Positions 1 through 7,609 of a stretch of DNA of 59,736 nt are shown in pieces; the stretch's first letter is position 1; every line of letters starts with the position of its first letter. Below the pieces are notes generated by a model. It ran no database searches and was not told the DNA's origin. It worked only from the letters and a program-made list of their open reading frames with translations. Location of the stretch: contig JBCDIM010000017.1 in NCBI GenBank assembly GCA_038749105.1, positions 1 to 59,736 on the forward strand, in the 5' to 3' direction. The stretch is from JBCCOW01 sp038749105 (lineage in GTDB: Bacteria > Planctomycetota > Phycisphaerae > Phycisphaerales > Phycisphaeraceae). Made by a program: the position numbers and the translations under genes.

Positions 1-555
1 CTGGCGGCGCTCGGCGGGGTTGGACTCGAGCATGCGGGCGACCTTGCCCTGCTCGATCACGGAGTAGGCGTCGGTGCCGATGCCGGTGTCCATGAAGAGG
101 TCTTTGATGTCACGGAGCCGGGCGCGTTGATGGTTGATGAGGTACTCGGAGGTGCCGTCGCGGAAGAGCTGGCGGGTGACGTGGACCTGATCGGTGTTGA
201 CGGGCAGGGCGCGTTTGGGGGTGGGCTCGGTGAGGGCGGGGGCATCGGGGGTATCCGAGTGCCCCCCGGCAGAGCCGGGGGCTAATGGGATGATGGGGTT
301 ATCGAAGGAGAGGGTGACGGAGGCCATGCCGGCGGGCTTGCGGGCGGCGGAGCCGTTGAAGATGACGTCGAGCATGGCCCCGCCGCGGAGGGACTTGGGG
401 GACTGGTCGCCGAGGACCCACTTGATGGCATCGACGACGTTGGACTTGCCGCAGCCGTTGGGGCCGACGATGCCGACGACGGGCTGGTCGAAGGCGATTT
501 CGGTTTTGTCGGCGAAGGATTTGAAGCCGGCGAGGGTGAGCTTTGCCAGTCTCAT
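1..555 (-). CDS. smc: Chromosome segregation protein SMC, N-terminal part (runs off the window)
   Basis: This is the amino-terminal 185 residues of an SMC ATPase, which compacts and segregates the chromosome with ScpA and ScpB. Seen directly: the start MRLAKLTLAGFKSFADKT is typical of SMC, the Walker A motif GPNGCGKSN is at residues 31-39, and conserved head-domain segments such as DAIKWVLGDQSPKSLRGG (42-59) and DTGIGTDAYSVIEQGK (156-171) follow. The gene continues beyond base 1, so the coiled coil, hinge and Walker B half are not visible. Residues about 87-118 form a loop longer than in most SMC heads, and part of it (91-99) is encoded by a palindromic repeat. The start ATG lies at 555-553 and has no strong SD. 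Identification is secure. Confidence 0.95.
   Translation of the reverse strand, partial: MRLAKLTLAGFKSFADKTEIAFDQPVVGIVGPNGCGKSNVVDAIKWVLGDQSPKSLRGGAMLDVIFNGSAARKPAGMASVTLSFDNPIIPLAPGSAGGHSDTPDAPALTEPTPKRALPVNTDQVHVTRQLFRDGTSEYLINHQRARLRDIKDLFMDTGIGTDAYSVIEQGKVARMLESNPAERRQ
261..285 (-). repeat. TTAGC-tagged palindrome inside smc
   Basis: Read on the minus strand this is TTAGC followed by an 8-bp stem, CCCCCGGC, a TCT loop and GCCGGGGG. It is in frame with smc and encodes LAPGSAGGH (residues 91-99) in a head-domain loop. The tag-plus-hairpin design matches intergenic copies elsewhere in the window, such as those at 53864, 55510, 57312 and 58732. Confidence 0.7.
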
Positions 556-720
556 GCTGGGGGTGACCTCCGTGTCGGGTCCGTGAAGGAAAGGCGACGC
601 TCCGCGTGGCCTGGGGCTGCCTGGGGGCAGACATTATCGGAGATCGGCAGGGTTGGGCGGTGGGCGTGAAGTTTGGGTTCGGGTGTCGGCCGGTTTCGTT
701 GCCGGAGGGGTGAAGCCGGG

Positions 721-2730
721 TCAGCGGGGGAGTGCGGTGGGGTTTTCGAGCGGTTGGAAGCGTTCTTCGGTGGTCGGCTCGGTATCTGTTTCGGTGTCGA
801 CTTCGGGCTCCGTGCCGGCGGACTCTGAATCCGGTGGCCCGATGGTGGGGATGTCGGAGAGGTCGATGTCATCGGCGGCGCGCTGGACGTCTTGCTCGTT
901 GGCCCGGGCTTGGTAGATCGTCTGAGCGAGAGGGCTGGTCTGGACGTGGATGGGTGCGTCGATGACACCCTGGGCCTGCAGGGTTTTGAGGGCGGCGGCG
1001 ACTTCGGAGAACGAGAGGCCCAGGCCCTGTTGGGCGTCTTCGCGGGTGGGCGCATGGCCGAGGGCGTAGGCCAGATCGACGGCGGTGGGCCCGATCTGGA
1101 GCCTGCGGGCGTCGCCGCGGAGGGGGGGCTGGTAGAAGAGGTCGGCGATGGGGAGCTTTTGAGGTTCGTCGGCGGGCTCGGCATCGTTAATGGGCTCGCC
1201 GTTGGCGTTGGGGTCGGCGTCGTTCTGATGGGCGACGGCCATGAGTCCGGCGCGGACCATGAGCCGGTTTTCGAAAGCCTGGCCGAGGCGGTTTTCGGTG
1301 AGCGGGATGTTGCGATTGAAGAAGGCGATGCGGGGCACGCGCTGCGGGGTGACGTGGATGAGCGGTTCGGGCGTGGGCACGAGATCAATCAGGTACTTGA
1401 TCTGGTTCGTCTGCGGGTTTCGGACCGCGAAGCGTTCGATCATCGGGTCGTTATTGAGGGCCAGTGCTTCGTAGGCGGCGATGCGGACGGCTTGGTCGTC
1501 ATCGCCGAGTAGCCGTCTCATGGCTTGGTTGCGTTCGAAGGTGCTAGGCAGGTCGGCGAGGGGCCGGGCGGCGGCCGCGCGGGTGTCGGGGTCTGCGTCC
1601 TGGGCGAACTGCGTGAGGACGGGGATCGCGTCTTCGTCGCCGAGCAGGGCTCCGGAGCGGAGGGCGGCAAGCCGGACGGGCACGGGGGTGGTGATGCTGT
1701 AGTAGTCCTTGAGGATGGGGATGGCGTTGGGCCCGAGGGCTTGGAGGGCGAAGGTGGTTTCGGCGAGGAAGGCGTCGCGGTGTTGCGGGTCGCCGAGGAG
1801 TTCGAGCAGGGCGCGGGCTTGCTGGGTGATGAAGTTGGGCGAGCGCTGCGTGTAGAGGTATTGGACGAGGTTGAGGAACCGCTCGGGGTCGGACTGGAAG
1901 CGCTCGGGGATGTTGAGCTGGACGAGTACGGCGGATCGGGGGACGGCGGTGTCGAGCTTCTCGAGGGGGTCACGGGGGAAGCGTTCGTTGATGCGGTCGG
2001 AGATGACCCGGGCGATGCGCCAGGAGGGCTGGTTGAGCCGGATCTCGACGGTGCGGGGGGCGGTGGCGACGCCGCCGTTAACGATGACGGCGGCGCGTTC
2101 GTCGTGGGTCTGGTTGGGGCCGAGCTCGGGGGGGATGGGGTCGAGGTAGACGGGGCCGGAGGCGCGGGCGAGGGGCTCGAGGAAGCGGGTGGGGTTCCTG
2201 CTGCCATTGACGGCGAGCTGGGCGGTCCAGAGCTTGCCGGCGTTGAGGGAGGTGGTCTGGGAGTCGGCGGGGAACACGAGGAGGTCGAATCGGGTGCCGC
2301 GGACGGCGCCGGCGGGGATGAGCCCGACGACCTCGACAACCGCGGTGTCGGAGCGGGCGAGGATCTGCTGCGGGGAGCCGGGCAAGACGTCCCGAGAGAG
2401 GGTCTGGCCGACGCCCTGGCGGGCCATCTCGCGGAGGAGCCAGTCACGGAGGAAGGCGGGGACTTCGGAAGAGCCGGTGTCGTGTAGCCCGACCATGAGG
2501 CCGTAGCCCGAGACAAGCAGCGGTCGGGTGTTGGTGAGGGTGGCGTAGGAGGCGACGGTGCCACGGAGGAAGCGGGGGCCCTGGAAGGTCGGGCCCGGAG
2601 CGATCTCGGGGAGGGCCTCCTCGGTGGAGGAGCAGGCGGCAATGAATGGCAGGGCGATGAAGGCGACTAACCCGGCGATGAGCGGGGTGATGCGATCGCG
2701 CCGACGTGTGATGCGGGGAGGGTGGGGCAT
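721..2730 (-). CDS. flgI: FlgI-like flagellar P-ring protein, predicted lipoprotein with HEAT-like repeats
   Basis: The product has 669 residues from the ATG at 2730. I chose this start because a basic N-terminus and hydrophobic stretch lead directly to a lipobox (PFIAAC, Cys about 33). Residues about 50-320 resemble FlgI, the P-ring subunit around the flagellar rod: SGYGLMVGLHDTGS matches the FlgI YGLVVGLxGTGD motif, and GTRFDLLVFPADSQTTSLNAG matches the FlgI 'RxDVxVSSLGDAxSLxGG' region. After that come helical HEAT-like repeats (about 330-460, for example PVRLAALRSGALLGDEDAIP) and a long acidic C-terminus, so it is nearly twice the usual FlgI length of about 350. The lipoprotein anchor is unusual because classical FlgI is a soluble periplasmic protein. 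The two flagellin genes 7 kb away support a flagellar role. Confidence 0.8.
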   Translation of the reverse strand: MPHPPRITRRRDRITPLIAGLVAFIALPFIAACSSTEEALPEIAPGPTFQGPRFLRGTVASYATLTNTRPLLVSGYGLMVGLHDTGSSEVPAFLRDWLLREMARQGVGQTLSRDVLPGSPQQILARSDTAVVEVVGLIPAGAVRGTRFDLLVFPADSQTTSLNAGKLWTAQLAVNGSRNPTRFLEPLARASGPVYLDPIPPELGPNQTHDERAAVIVNGGVATAPRTVEIRLNQPSWRIARVISDRINERFPRDPLEKLDTAVPRSAVLVQLNIPERFQSDPERFLNLVQYLYTQRSPNFITQQARALLELLGDPQHRDAFLAETTFALQALGPNAIPILKDYYSITTPVPVRLAALRSGALLGDEDAIPVLTQFAQDADPDTRAAAARPLADLPSTFERNQAMRRLLGDDDQAVRIAAYEALALNNDPMIERFAVRNPQTNQIKYLIDLVPTPEPLIHVTPQRVPRIAFFNRNIPLTENRLGQAFENRLMVRAGLMAVAHQNDADPNANGEPINDAEPADEPQKLPIADLFYQPPLRGDARRLQIGPTAVDLAYALGHAPTREDAQQGLGLSFSEVAAALKTLQAQGVIDAPIHVQTSPLAQTIYQARANEQDVQRAADDIDLSDIPTIGPPDSESAGTEPEVDTETDTEPTTEERFQPLENPTALPR

Positions 2731-2890
2731 GGCGGGGGAGTGACGGGGGCTCGGCAGGGGGGGCGGATCTCCGCGGTCGGTATTGTCGTCGGGTGGGTAA
2801 GGGGGGTCAAGGGTCGTCGCAGGCGGGGTGGGCGCGGGGTGGGCGCGGGGTGGGCACGGGGTGGGCTGGGGGCGGTGGTACACTCCGGCC

Positions 2891-3496
2891 ATGGAGCGTG
2901 ATATCGACCGTGTGCTGATCGGGCGGGACGCGATCGCGGCGCGGTTGGACGAGCTGGCGGCGGAAGTGGCGGCGGCGCTGCCGGTCGGCCCCGACGGCGA
3001 GCCCGAGCCATTGATGATTGTGCCCATCCTGACCGGGAGCTTCATCTTTGTGGCCGACCTCGTCCGCCGTCTGCCGGTGCGGATGCAGCTGTCGCTGATG
3101 TCGGTGACCAGCTACCCGGGGACAGCTACGCGGAGCCGGGGTTCGACGGTGGAGGAGGGGCTAACGAAGCTGCCGAAGTCGCTGGCGGGGCAGCATGTGC
3201 TGGTGGTGGACGACATCCTGGACACGGGCGGGACGCTGGCGTTGGTGCGGGAGGTCTTGGGGGCCCGCGGGCCGGCGAGCGTGGAGACGTGTGTGCTGCT
3301 GCACAAGCTCCGGGACGACGTGAAGCCGCCGCCGGCGGACTACACCGCCTTCACGATCCCGGACGAGTTCGTGGTGGGCTACGGGCTCGATTACGACGGG
3401 TACTACCGGAATTGGCCGGAGATCGTGACGCTCAAGCCAGAGGTGACGGGGGTGGGCGGGTCGGATGAAGTCCGTGGGGCGGGGGTGGGGGCGTGA
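2891..3496 (+). CDS. hpt: Hypoxanthine phosphoribosyltransferase
   Basis: This 201-residue purine salvage enzyme makes IMP or GMP from hypoxanthine or guanine and PRPP. Seen directly: the PRPP-binding loop VLVVDDILDTGGTL (about 104-117), the N-terminal PILTGSFIFVADLVRR segment, and the C-terminal FVVGYGLDYDGYYRNWP that closes HPRT active sites. The ATG at 2891 begins the conserved core; an in-frame upstream start at 2828 would add a low-complexity Gly/Trp-rich tail and is rejected. The stop overlaps the start of the next gene (GTGA), so the two are probably translationally coupled. Confidence 0.93.
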   Translation: MERDIDRVLIGRDAIAARLDELAAEVAAALPVGPDGEPEPLMIVPILTGSFIFVADLVRRLPVRMQLSLMSVTSYPGTATRSRGSTVEEGLTKLPKSLAGQHVLVVDDILDTGGTLALVREVLGARGPASVETCVLLHKLRDDVKPPPADYTAFTIPDEFVVGYGLDYDGYYRNWPEIVTLKPEVTGVGGSDEVRGAGVGA

Positions 3497-4173
3497 GGCC
3501 TCCGCGGGAGCTGGAGTGCGAGGCCGGGCTTCGCGAGGTGTCGGCCGAGGCGGCGGGTGCGGGTGTGGGGACGGGGGCGGGTGAAGTGGACCACGAAGCC
3601 GTCGCGGCCCGGGCGGCGACGCTGCTGCCCGCGGACTTGCTCGATGGTGGGGAGTTGGTGTTGCTGGTCGTGAAGCCGAGCCCGTGGTACATCGTGCTGG
3701 CGGCGCTGCGGCCGTTGGCGGTGATCGGGGTGGTGACCATGGTGCTGGTCACGCTGAACAATGCGGTGGTGGACCTGGGCTGGTTGGGATTGGGAGAGCG
3801 TCGGCTGCCGAGGGTGGTGGACTCGCGTGACCTCATCCTGCTGGGGTTCGGCGTGGGCGGGGCCCGGCTGTTCTGGCAGATGCTGGAATGGTTGTCGCGG
3901 GTCTATGTGCTGACGGACCGCCGGGTGATCCGGGTCAAGGGCGTGCTGACGGTGCAGGTGTTTCAGTGCACGCTGGCGAAGCTGCAGCAGACGGACTTGG
4001 TGTTCACGGTGCGGGAGCGGTTGTTTGGATTGGGAACGATCGGATTCTCCACCGCGGGGACGGGGGTGCGTGAGGCGTTCTGGGTCATGCTGGCGAAGCC
4101 GTTGGAGGTGCACAAGGCGGTGGTGGAGGCGATGCGGCGGTACGGGGGGAGGGGTGGCAGTGAAGTGATGTAA
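3493..4173 (+). CDS. PH-domain (YdbS/YdbT-like) membrane protein
   Basis: The product has 226 residues from a GTG that overlaps the hpt stop. Two hydrophobic segments (about 55-90 and 115-130) are followed by a bacterial PH-like domain: VYVLTDRRVIRVKGVLTVQV, then LAKLQQTDLVFTVRERLFGLGTIGFSTAG. The 'T(D/N)RRVI...G...' start and '(R)LFGLGTI.F.TAG' end are characteristic of the bPH2 family (PF03703). Function in this family is poorly known, often envelope related. Coupling to hpt may simply reflect operon packing. The gene ends just before the base composition changes abruptly to AT-rich. Confidence 0.75.
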   Translation: MRPPRELECEAGLREVSAEAAGAGVGTGAGEVDHEAVAARAATLLPADLLDGGELVLLVVKPSPWYIVLAALRPLAVIGVVTMVLVTLNNAVVDLGWLGLGERRLPRVVDSRDLILLGFGVGGARLFWQMLEWLSRVYVLTDRRVIRVKGVLTVQVFQCTLAKLQQTDLVFTVRERLFGLGTIGFSTAGTGVREAFWVMLAKPLEVHKAVVEAMRRYGGRGGSEVM

Positions 4174-4174
4174 A

Positions 4175-4711
4175 CTAGGTAAAAGATGAGGTAATTGCCT
4201 CCAACTTCCTCTTCATACCATCGAGTTGTTCAGTGTCTCTGATCTCAAAATCAATCGCTCGTGAAAGAATTTTTTGCTGAGAAATCTGAAAACTATAAAC
4301 ATGAAAGAAAAGGTCTGCATTGGGTTCATCGACTTGCATTGCCGCACGAAGTGCCTCATCGTTTTTGTGAACATCATCTAATTCTGCATGATATTGCGTA
4401 TAAATTTCGTTCATTAAAACTCTACTTTTAGTCACGGTTTCTTCGAGTCCAGAAGCGGTGTATTCCGGATGCGAGGAAAGCTTGTCATGTACATTATCTA
4501 AGTGTTGTTTATGTTCGTTAATGTGCCGTATTTTGTTCTCTAGCTTTTGTTTGTTGTCTGCAACAAGACGGCTGATCTGTGTTGAAAGTTCGCAAATCTT
4601 GATTCTTAAATCCATTGACTTATATTTTTCTGAAGACCTGTGTGCCTTTGTCGCCACTGTGAGTGAGATCAATGCGATAAAGGCTAGTGCGATATTGATT
4701 ACGATATCCAT
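4175..4711 (-). CDS. Orphan membrane-anchored coiled-coil protein in an AT-rich island
   Basis: The product has 178 residues. I do not recognise a family. Residues 1-20 (MDIVINIALAFIALISLTVA) form one N-terminal membrane segment; the rest is highly charged and predicted helical or coiled coil (KSMDLRIKICELSTQISRLV, then KQKLENKIRHINEHKQHLDN). The start ATG has GGGAG 6 bases upstream. Codon use is AT-rich, unlike every neighbour, and the gene and its upstream region fill exactly the space between two convergent stop codons (4173 and 4869). This indicates recent acquisition. The layout (one TM plus cytoplasmic coiled coil, lone gene) would fit a small defence or phage-derived gene, but nothing in the sequence proves it. 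Confidence 0.6.
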   Translation of the reverse strand: MDIVINIALAFIALISLTVATKAHRSSEKYKSMDLRIKICELSTQISRLVADNKQKLENKIRHINEHKQHLDNVHDKLSSHPEYTASGLEETVTKSRVLMNEIYTQYHAELDDVHKNDEALRAAMQVDEPNADLFFHVYSFQISQQKILSRAIDFEIRDTEQLDGMKRKLEAITSSFT

Positions 4712-4868
4712 TGCGGCTCCCGGTATTCAGTAGATTTATCATTATCGTCCAAGCGCGATCTGATAGGCTGCTAAAGCAACTATAGCAAAACTAATCAATA
4801 AATCTTTTAAGATCAATTGTAAGAGAACAAATTTTCGTTAAGCGATCAAAAATAAATATTTGCCAGCC
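4712..4868. other. AT-rich flank of the orphan gene
   Basis: This stretch, together with the orphan gene, is the only strongly AT-rich DNA in the window. It holds a short palindrome (AATCTTTTAAGATC near 4801) and several A/T runs that could hold a promoter for the minus-strand gene, but no convincing -35/-10 pair with correct spacing. I found no terminal inverted repeats or target duplications at its ends. Confidence 0.4.
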
Positions 4869-6224
4869 CTAGCTTTGGCGGATGCAGGCGGAGGCGGCGT
4901 GGGCGGTGAGGGACTCGGCGGAGGCCATGGCGTCGATGCGTTGGATGGCGTCTTCGGGCATGCCGCCAGTTTTGGGGTTGTAGGCGACGGTGCCGGTCCG
5001 TTTGAGGAAGGTGTAGACGGAGACGCCGGAGGTGAAGCGGGCGGTGGTGCCGGTTGGGAGGCAGTGCGAGGGGCCGGCGTAGTAGTCGCCGGCGGCGACG
5101 GGGGTGGTGTCGTGGAGGAAGATTTCGCCGGCGTGGCGGATCATTGGGAGCCAGCTCTCGGGGTCTGCGACGGCGAGGGAGAGGTGTTCGGTGGCGAGCT
5201 CGTTGGCGAGGTCCGCGGCGTGCTGTTCGTCGGCGGCGAGGAGGGCGCAGGACTCGTCGCGGAGGGCGGCGGCGATGGCGTCCTGGCGGGTGAGTTTCTC
5301 GAACTGGTTCTTTAGTTCGTGCTGGACGTTTTCGATGACGTCGGGCTGCCAGGCGATGAGGAAGCACTTGCCGGGGTTGTGCTCGGCCTGGGCGAGGAGG
5401 TCGGCGGCGACGCGGGCGGGGTTAGCGCTATCGTCGGCGAGAGTGACGATTTCGGAGGGCCCGTAGAACCCGTTGTCTGTGCCGGTGTGGCCCTGGACTT
5501 GGGCTTTGGCGAGCTGGACGAAGACGTTGCCGGGGCCGGCGATGAGGTCGACGGGGGGGACGGTGTGGGTGCCGAAGGCGAGGGCGGCGACGCCCTGGGC
5601 ACCGCCGATGGCGTAGAGGTTTTTGAGGCCGAGGAGGTGGCAGGTGGCGAGCAATGGTGGGGCGGGCCCACGGCGGGACGCCGTGGGCTTCGAGGGGTCA
5701 GCGGTGGGTGGGGGGTGGATGACGTGGATCTGGTCTGCGGGGACGCCGGCGACGAGGGCGGGGACGGCGAGCATGATGAGGGTGGAGAAGAGGACGGCCG
5801 AGCCGCCGGGGACGCAGAGGCCGACGGAGTCGACGTTGGACCAGCGGAGGCCGAGGGTGGCGCCGGCGAGGTCGATGGGATCGGGGTCGCTGGGTTTGAT
5901 GTGCTGCTGGTAGCGGGTGACGTTGTCGATGGCGGCGGTGATAGCGTTGCGGAGGTCGGCGTCGAGGGCGTCGGCGGCGGGGGCGAAGGTGGCGGGATCG
6001 ACGCGGATGTCGTCGGCGGTGAAGCCGGGGTCGGTGAAGGTCTGCATCAGCTCGACGACGGCTTCGTCGCCACGGCTGCGGACGTCGGCGAGGATGTCGG
6101 CGACGGTGGTGGCGGCGTCGGAGGTGGATGACGCGGTGTTCTTGAGGCGGGCGAGGCGTGCGGCGTAGGCGTCGCGGCCTGCGGGGGTGGCGAGGTCGTA
6201 GAGGGGGAGTTCGGGGGTGGGCAT
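4869..6224 (-). CDS. hisD: Histidinol dehydrogenase
   Basis: The product has 451 residues. It catalyses the last two steps of histidine synthesis, oxidising L-histidinol to histidine with NAD and zinc. Family motifs seen: SVGLCVPGGSAVLFSTLIML (133-152), NLYAIGGAQGVAALAFGT (202-219), IAGPGNVFVQLAK, GFYGPSEIVTLAD, LAQAEHNPG and HCLPTGTTARF near the C-terminus. The ATG at 6224 gives a normal N-terminus; an in-frame start at 6296 would add unrelated sequence from the intergenic repeat. A proline-rich insertion at about 176-190, absent from typical HisD, contains a perfect palindrome. The gene lies downstream of dprA on the same strand, separated by a TTTAGC-tagged hairpin, so the two may be co-transcribed. 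Confidence 0.95.
   Translation of the reverse strand: MPTPELPLYDLATPAGRDAYAARLARLKNTASSTSDAATTVADILADVRSRGDEAVVELMQTFTDPGFTADDIRVDPATFAPAADALDADLRNAITAAIDNVTRYQQHIKPSDPDPIDLAGATLGLRWSNVDSVGLCVPGGSAVLFSTLIMLAVPALVAGVPADQIHVIHPPPTADPSKPTASRRGPAPPLLATCHLLGLKNLYAIGGAQGVAALAFGTHTVPPVDLIAGPGNVFVQLAKAQVQGHTGTDNGFYGPSEIVTLADDSANPARVAADLLAQAEHNPGKCFLIAWQPDVIENVQHELKNQFEKLTRQDAIAAALRDESCALLAADEQHAADLANELATEHLSLAVADPESWLPMIRHAGEIFLHDTTPVAAGDYYAGPSHCLPTGTTARFTSGVSVYTFLKRTGTVAYNPKTGGMPEDAIQRIDAMASAESLTAHAASACIRQS
5666..5688 (-). repeat. Palindromic repeat inside hisD
   Basis: Perfect 10-bp inverted repeat GCCCACGGCG / CGCCGTGGGC with a 3-base loop. It encodes residues about 179-186 (KPTASRRG) within an insertion not found in typical HisD, between the PPP motif and the helix before the YAIGGAQ motif. 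The 5' flank on the minus strand, CGAAGC, only loosely resembles the tag of the other hairpins. Confidence 0.6.
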
Positions 6225-6246
6225 GGGAGGGGGATGGTAAGGCGAC

Positions 6247-6270
6247 CGGTCGCAAGCGACCGTGCTAAAC
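6247..6270 (-). repeat. GTTTAGC-tagged hairpin between dprA and hisD
   Basis: On the minus strand the tag GTTTAGC starts directly after the dprA TAG stop, followed by the palindrome CGGTCGC-TT-GCGACCG. There is no T-run, so it is not a classical terminator. It has the same tag as the copies at 57312 and 58732 with a different stem. Confidence 0.65.
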
Positions 6271-7446
6271 CTACGTTTTGCGTTTGAAGAGGGCACCGGT
6301 GCGTTGGATGCGGCCCTGGATTTCGAGGAGCGTCAGTTGCGCGCGGAGGGTGCTGGCGTCGAGGCCGGTCAACGCGATGAGCTCGTCGAGGGAGCGAGGG
6401 TCGGTGAGGTGGTCGAGGATGGATTGGTGGACGGGGGTAGTGGGGGAGGCGTCGGCGGTGGCGGGAGCGTTTTGGGTGGCGCTCTGGTTTTCGGCGATGG
6501 TCTGGGCTTTGAGGAGCTGGCCGGTCTCGCCGAGGGTGTCGAGGATGTCGGCGATGGAGGTGACGAGGGTGCCCCAGCCCTCGCGGAGGATCTTGTGACA
6601 GCCGGCGGATTGGCGGGAGTCGACGCGGCCGGGCAGGGCCATGAGCTCTCGGCCGTGGTCTTCGGCACACTGGCGGGCGGTAATGAGGGCGCCGGAGCGG
6701 AGGGCGGCTTCGACGACGAGGGTGCCGAGGGTGAGGCCGGAGATGATGCGGTTGCGTCGGGGGAAGTGGGTGGCGTGGGGCGGGGTGAGGAGGGGGAGTT
6801 CGGAGAGGACGGCCCCGCGGGGTTGGCCGGTCTCGTCGGGTTCGATGATGCGGGCGAAGAGTTCGGTGTGGTCGGCGGGGTAGGGCTTGGCGAGGCCGGA
6901 GCCGATGACGGCGAGGGTTCTGCCTTGTGCGTCGAGGCAGCCGTGGTGTGCGGCGGCGTCGATGCCGTAGGCGCCGCCGGAGACGACGGTGAGTCCGGCG
7001 CGGGCGGCGTCGGCGGCGAGGCGGTGAGCTTGCTCTCGGCCGTAGTGCGTGGCCTTGCGGGACCCGACGATGCCGAGGGCGAGGGCGTCCTGCTCGGTGA
7101 GTTGGCCCTTGACCCAGAGCAGCGGAGGTGGGTCGGGGATGTGTCGGAGGAGTGCGGGGTAGCGGGGGTTGTCGATGGGCAGGAGGTGGGCGTGGTGTTT
7201 TTCGATGCGTTCGAGCTCGCGTGGGACGAGTTCGTCGTCGTGGACCTGGCGGAGGCCGGCCTGGATCGCGGTGGCGCCTTTGGGGGAGATGCCCTTGATG
7301 GCGGTGAGGCGGTCGGGGTGGTGCTGGATGGTGTGGAGGACGGACTCGGCGGGGCCGAGGGCGTCGAGGCAGCGTTGGATGAGAGTGGGCCCGAGCCCAG
7401 GGGTGAGGGTCAGGGCGAGGAGGGAAGACACGTCTTGTGTCGGCAT
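6271..7446 (-). CDS. dprA: DNA processing protein DprA (Smf)
   Basis: The product has 391 residues. DprA loads RecA onto incoming single-stranded DNA during natural transformation. Seen: an N-terminal helix-hairpin-helix/SAM-like part (LALTLTPGLGPTLIQRCLDA), the Rossmann core with LGIVGSRKATHYGREQA, VSGGAYGIDAAAHHG, AVIGSGLAKPYP, FPRRNRIISGL and EAALRSGALITAR, and a C-terminal winged helix (DELIALTGLDASTLRAQL). The ATG at 7446 is the first that yields the conserved N-terminus; no SD is visible. Upstream lie a palindromic repeat (7471-7495) and a strong intrinsic terminator (7526-7560), suggesting transcription is attenuated before the gene. It implies DNA uptake competence, which fits the pseudopilin genes at 24.6-26.4 kb. 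Confidence 0.93.
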   Translation of the reverse strand: MPTQDVSSLLALTLTPGLGPTLIQRCLDALGPAESVLHTIQHHPDRLTAIKGISPKGATAIQAGLRQVHDDELVPRELERIEKHHAHLLPIDNPRYPALLRHIPDPPPLLWVKGQLTEQDALALGIVGSRKATHYGREQAHRLAADAARAGLTVVSGGAYGIDAAAHHGCLDAQGRTLAVIGSGLAKPYPADHTELFARIIEPDETGQPRGAVLSELPLLTPPHATHFPRRNRIISGLTLGTLVVEAALRSGALITARQCAEDHGRELMALPGRVDSRQSAGCHKILREGWGTLVTSIADILDTLGETGQLLKAQTIAENQSATQNAPATADASPTTPVHQSILDHLTDPRSLDELIALTGLDASTLRAQLTLLEIQGRIQRTGALFKRKT

Positions 7447-7470
7447 GGCGCGAGGGTAGCAGGCGGGGGG

Positions 7471-7495
7471 CCGGCGATGCGTCGCATCGCGGCTA
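7471..7495 (-). repeat. Palindrome upstream of dprA start (copy A)
   Basis: The core GCGATGCGTCGCATCGC (7474-7490) is a perfect palindrome. The minus strand reads ATAGCC before it, resembling the tag of the repeat family. The first 20 bases are identical to the copy at 41731, which also lies just upstream of a start codon. It sits about 25 bases before the dprA ATG. Confidence 0.65.
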
Positions 7496-7525
7496 TGAAA
7501 GATGGAGGTGTTGGGTATCAGGCAC

Positions 7526-7560
7526 AAAAAAAGCTCCCGCCCGCGTGGTGCGGGGGGAGC
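7526..7560 (-). terminator. Intrinsic terminator upstream of dprA
   Basis: On the minus strand a GC-rich stem of about 11 bp (GGCTCCCCCCGC paired with GCGGGCGGGAGC, one bulge) is followed by seven T residues at 7532-7526. It ends the transcript that carries the cysteine-rich mini gene and lies 80 bases before the dprA ATG. The other strand has no T-run. Confidence 0.85.
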
Positions 7561-7592
7561 CGTAAGGCGTGTCGCGGAGCGGTCTAGCGCCG

Positions 7593-7609
7593 GCTCCGTC
7601 GAGCGGAGC
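7593..7609 (-). repeat. Hairpin A after the mini gene, flanked by CTAGC/GCTAG
   Basis: Stem GCTCCG/CGGAGC with a 5-base loop, embedded in a larger imperfect inverted repeat with CTAGC (7584-7588) and GCTAG (7608-7612) at its ends. The TAGC flank resembles the tag of the repeat family, so this may be a domesticated copy. Confidence 0.5.

Noticed and set aside
2828..2890. Upstream in-frame extension of hpt
   Set aside because: Low-complexity Gly/Trp-rich translation of direct GGGGTGGGCGC repeats, outside the family length.
5319..6131. 270-codon plus-strand frame opposite hisD
   Set aside because: Low-complexity Gly/Val/Asp shadow of hisD.
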